NCBI GenBank assembly: GCA_018055865.1
Contig: JAGPGR010000114.1
Span: 1-6,322 of the forward strand
From: Paludibacteraceae bacterium
GTDB lineage: Bacteria > Bacteroidota > Bacteroidia > Bacteroidales > Paludibacteraceae
Direction of reading: 5' to 3'
Length of the DNA: 6,322 nt
Part shown: piece after piece, positions 5,217 through 6,322 of the stretch
Position numbering within the stretch: the first letter of the stretch is position 1
Layout of the letters: the number at the start of each line of letters is the position of its first letter
Position numbers and translations under genes: made by a program
The notes under the pieces: generated by a model
What the model was told of the DNA's origin: nothing
What the model saw: the letters and a program-made list of their open reading frames with translations, nothing else
Database searches by the model: none

Positions 5217-6056
5217 TTACTCTATCCTCGCAGCTTCCCATCCTATCATAGCTTTTTTTCGGGCTGCTCCCCAGTGGTACTGCCCCAGTACACCCGACGA
5301 ACGAATGACACGATGGCAGGGAATAAGAAATGAAACCGGATTATCGCCCACGGCTGATCCTACAGCGCGTGTGGCTTTCGGATTGTGAATTTGTTCTGCT
5401 ATCTCGCCGTAAGCCGAAAGTTTCCCTTCGGGTATCTTCAGCAGCGTTTCCCATACTTTCAGCTGAAATTCAGTGCCCTTCAGGTGCAACGTTATTTTTT
5501 CAGGGTTTTCCGGAATTTCATCAAAAAACCGGATGACTTTTTCAATCAATTCATCGTTTTGCTCTGCATACGTTGCATTGGGAAAAAGTTCTTTCAGTTC
5601 GTCAAGCATCTGCTCTTTATCTTCGGAAAAAGCCAGGTAGCAAATACCTTTCCCCGTAGAGGCAACGAGCATTTCGCCAAAAGGACTGTAACTGTATGAA
5701 TACCTGATAATCAGATTCTTTCCTCCGTTTTTGTATTCACCGGGTGTCATCCCTTCTATTTTTACAAAAAGATCGTGCAGGCGCCCGGTGCCGGAAAGTC
5801 CAATGCCGCCGGCTGCATCAAAAAGGCTCAATTGCGAGTCTTTAAGCACTTCTTTTGCCCGGTTGACCGTGAGATACTGCAGCATTTTTTTCGGGCTTAT
5901 ACCTGCCCAGGACTGAAACATCCGTTGAAAATGATACGGACTCATATTTACATGCGAGGCAATTTCATCCAGTCCGGGCTGCTGAAGGGCATTCGTGTAC
6001 ATATACCCGATTGCCTGCGAAATTCGTTCAAAATCGAAATGTTGTTGAGTTGTCAT
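5217..6056 (-). CDS. ada: Ada-like protein: AraC-type HTH fused to O6-alkylguanine-DNA alkyltransferase
   Basis: This 279-residue protein combines a DNA-binding regulator with a suicide DNA repair enzyme. Residues about 9-108 are an AraC-type domain with two helix-turn-helix units, near LDEIASHVNMSPYHFQRMF (29-47) and 76-98, ending in the family's GMTPGEYK (102-109). Residues about 116-190 match the alkyltransferase N-terminal domain. The catalytic domain (about 195-279) has Tyr216 in SAYGEIA, Arg230 in TRAVG and the acceptor Cys247 in IPCHRV, which takes the alkyl group from O6-methylguanine. Only two cysteines exist (139 and 247). The zinc-cysteine phosphotriester domain of E. coli Ada is therefore absent, matching the shorter length. 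I chose ATG 6056, preceded by GAAG, over an upstream TTG at 6098 that would add 14 non-family residues. The regulatory branch may respond to alkylation of Cys247, or may not sense damage at all. The symbol reflects family resemblance, not orthology. Confidence 0.93.
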   Translation of the reverse strand: MTTQQHFDFERISQAIGYMYTNALQQPGLDEIASHVNMSPYHFQRMFQSWAGISPKKMLQYLTVNRAKEVLKDSQLSLFDAAGGIGLSGTGRLHDLFVKIEGMTPGEYKNGGKNLIIRYSYSYSPFGEMLVASTGKGICYLAFSEDKEQMLDELKELFPNATYAEQNDELIEKVIRFFDEIPENPEKITLHLKGTEFQLKVWETLLKIPEGKLSAYGEIAEQIHNPKATRAVGSAVGDNPVSFLIPCHRVIRSSGVLGQYHWGAARKKAMIGWEAARIE

Positions 6057-6169
6057 TTTTTTTTCTTCAAAAATACCGGGAACGAAAGGACTAAGCAACC
6101 CGATTCTTGCTTTTTTCAGACTTGAAACATCCGATTTTCAGCAATTCAACCAAATATTTTAACATTCCA

Positions 6170-6268
6170 AACTTTCAAAAACTTGATAAACTTTCAAACT
6201 TGATGAACTTTCAAACTTGATGAACTTTCAAACTTGATGAACTTTCAAACTTGATAAACTTTCAAACT
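6170..6268. repeat. 17-bp tandem repeat, about six copies, upstream of the ada-like gene
   Basis: The unit AACTTTCAAACTTGATG repeats head to tail. Copy 1 is 6170-6188 (19 bases, two extra A), copies 2-4 are 6189-6205, 6206-6222 and 6223-6239 (identical), copy 5 is 6240-6256 (ends ATA) and copy 6 is 6257-6268 (partial). Each full 17-base unit contains a small inverted repeat, TCAA-AC-TTGA, and gives TTTG on the minus strand every 17 bases. The array starts 114 bases upstream of the ada-like ATG and lies in the gap after the preceding gene's probable stop. It has no spacers, so it is not a CRISPR. Confidence 0.93.
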
Positions 6269-6275
6269 CTTTTCA

Positions 6276-6322
6276 CTAAAGTTCTGCATCTTTTTCCGGA
6301 TCAATTATTACCGGTTCGGGGA
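6276..6322 (-). CDS. Probable C-terminal end of a gene entering from the right edge
   Basis: On the minus strand one frame enters from the right edge and reads PEPVIIDPEKDAEL before a TAG stop at 6278-6276. Only 14 full codons are visible. The other two minus frames hit stops within a few codons. The composition (acidic, Pro/Ile, no rare-looking residues) is typical of a real soluble protein tail, and the orientation matches the ada-like gene downstream. The stop sits just before the tandem repeat, as expected at a gene boundary. No family can be assigned from so little, and chance openness over 14 codons cannot be excluded. Confidence 0.45.
   Translation of the reverse strand, partial: PEPVIIDPEKDAEL

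Noticed and set aside
6057..6098. TTG start at 6098 extending the Ada-like protein by 14 residues
   Set aside because: ATG 6056 has a purine-rich GAAG just upstream and begins at the AraC domain as expected. The extension has no domain character.
5775..6125. 116-residue plus-strand ORF over the ada upstream and 5' region
   Set aside because: It is antisense to the well-supported AraC domain and shows no domain of its own.
6170..6268. CRISPR array
   Set aside because: The units are contiguous 17-mers without spacers and no cas gene is present. This is a simple tandem repeat.

Overview
The window looks like chromosomal DNA of a Bacteroidota species, probably a Bacteroidales/Marinilabiliales-type organism. 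This is inferred from moderate-to-low GC (judged by eye), A-rich leaders without Shine-Dalgarno sequences, TAnnTTTG promoter boxes, an outer-membrane barrel ending in aromatic-X-Phe, and short C4/G4 palindromic repeats of a kind I associate with this phylum. No rRNA, tRNA, CRISPR array, transposase or phage gene was seen.

Left two thirds (1-4417, minus strand, transcribed right to left): a four-gene envelope transport operon. Its order is a secreted outer-membrane beta-barrel protein (4417-3203), a LolD/MacB-type ABC ATPase (3145-2435), a LolC/E-type FtsX-like permease (2400-1129) and a second, different permease of the same family (967 to beyond the left edge). The two permeases and ATPase fit a heterodimeric LolCDE-like transporter that works by transmembrane force transfer rather than a classical channel. 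The barrel suggests an outer-membrane partner. No periplasmic adaptor or carrier is visible, but the operon continues past the window.

The junctions of the ABC genes carry five copies of a palindromic repeat, core CCCCTAAAGGGG, in both orientations. One copy is translated in frame inside permease 1, and another supplies the last codons of the ATPase.

Middle (4418-4720): an AT-rich divergent intergenic region with two TAnnTTTG boxes and a small palindrome in the recX leader. Right third: recX (4721-5182, plus), encoding a RecA modulator, converges on an ada-like gene (6056-5217, minus) that fuses an AraC-type helix-turn-helix to an O6-alkylguanine-DNA alkyltransferase. Upstream of ada is a six-copy, 17-bp tandem repeat (6170-6268). 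Beyond it, a minus-strand frame that ends at 6276 is probably the C-terminus of another gene entering from the right edge.

The two halves are functionally separate: envelope export on the left and DNA repair or damage response on the right. The least ordinary features are the repeat-laced ABC operon with its adaptor-less gene set, and the tandem array upstream of ada.
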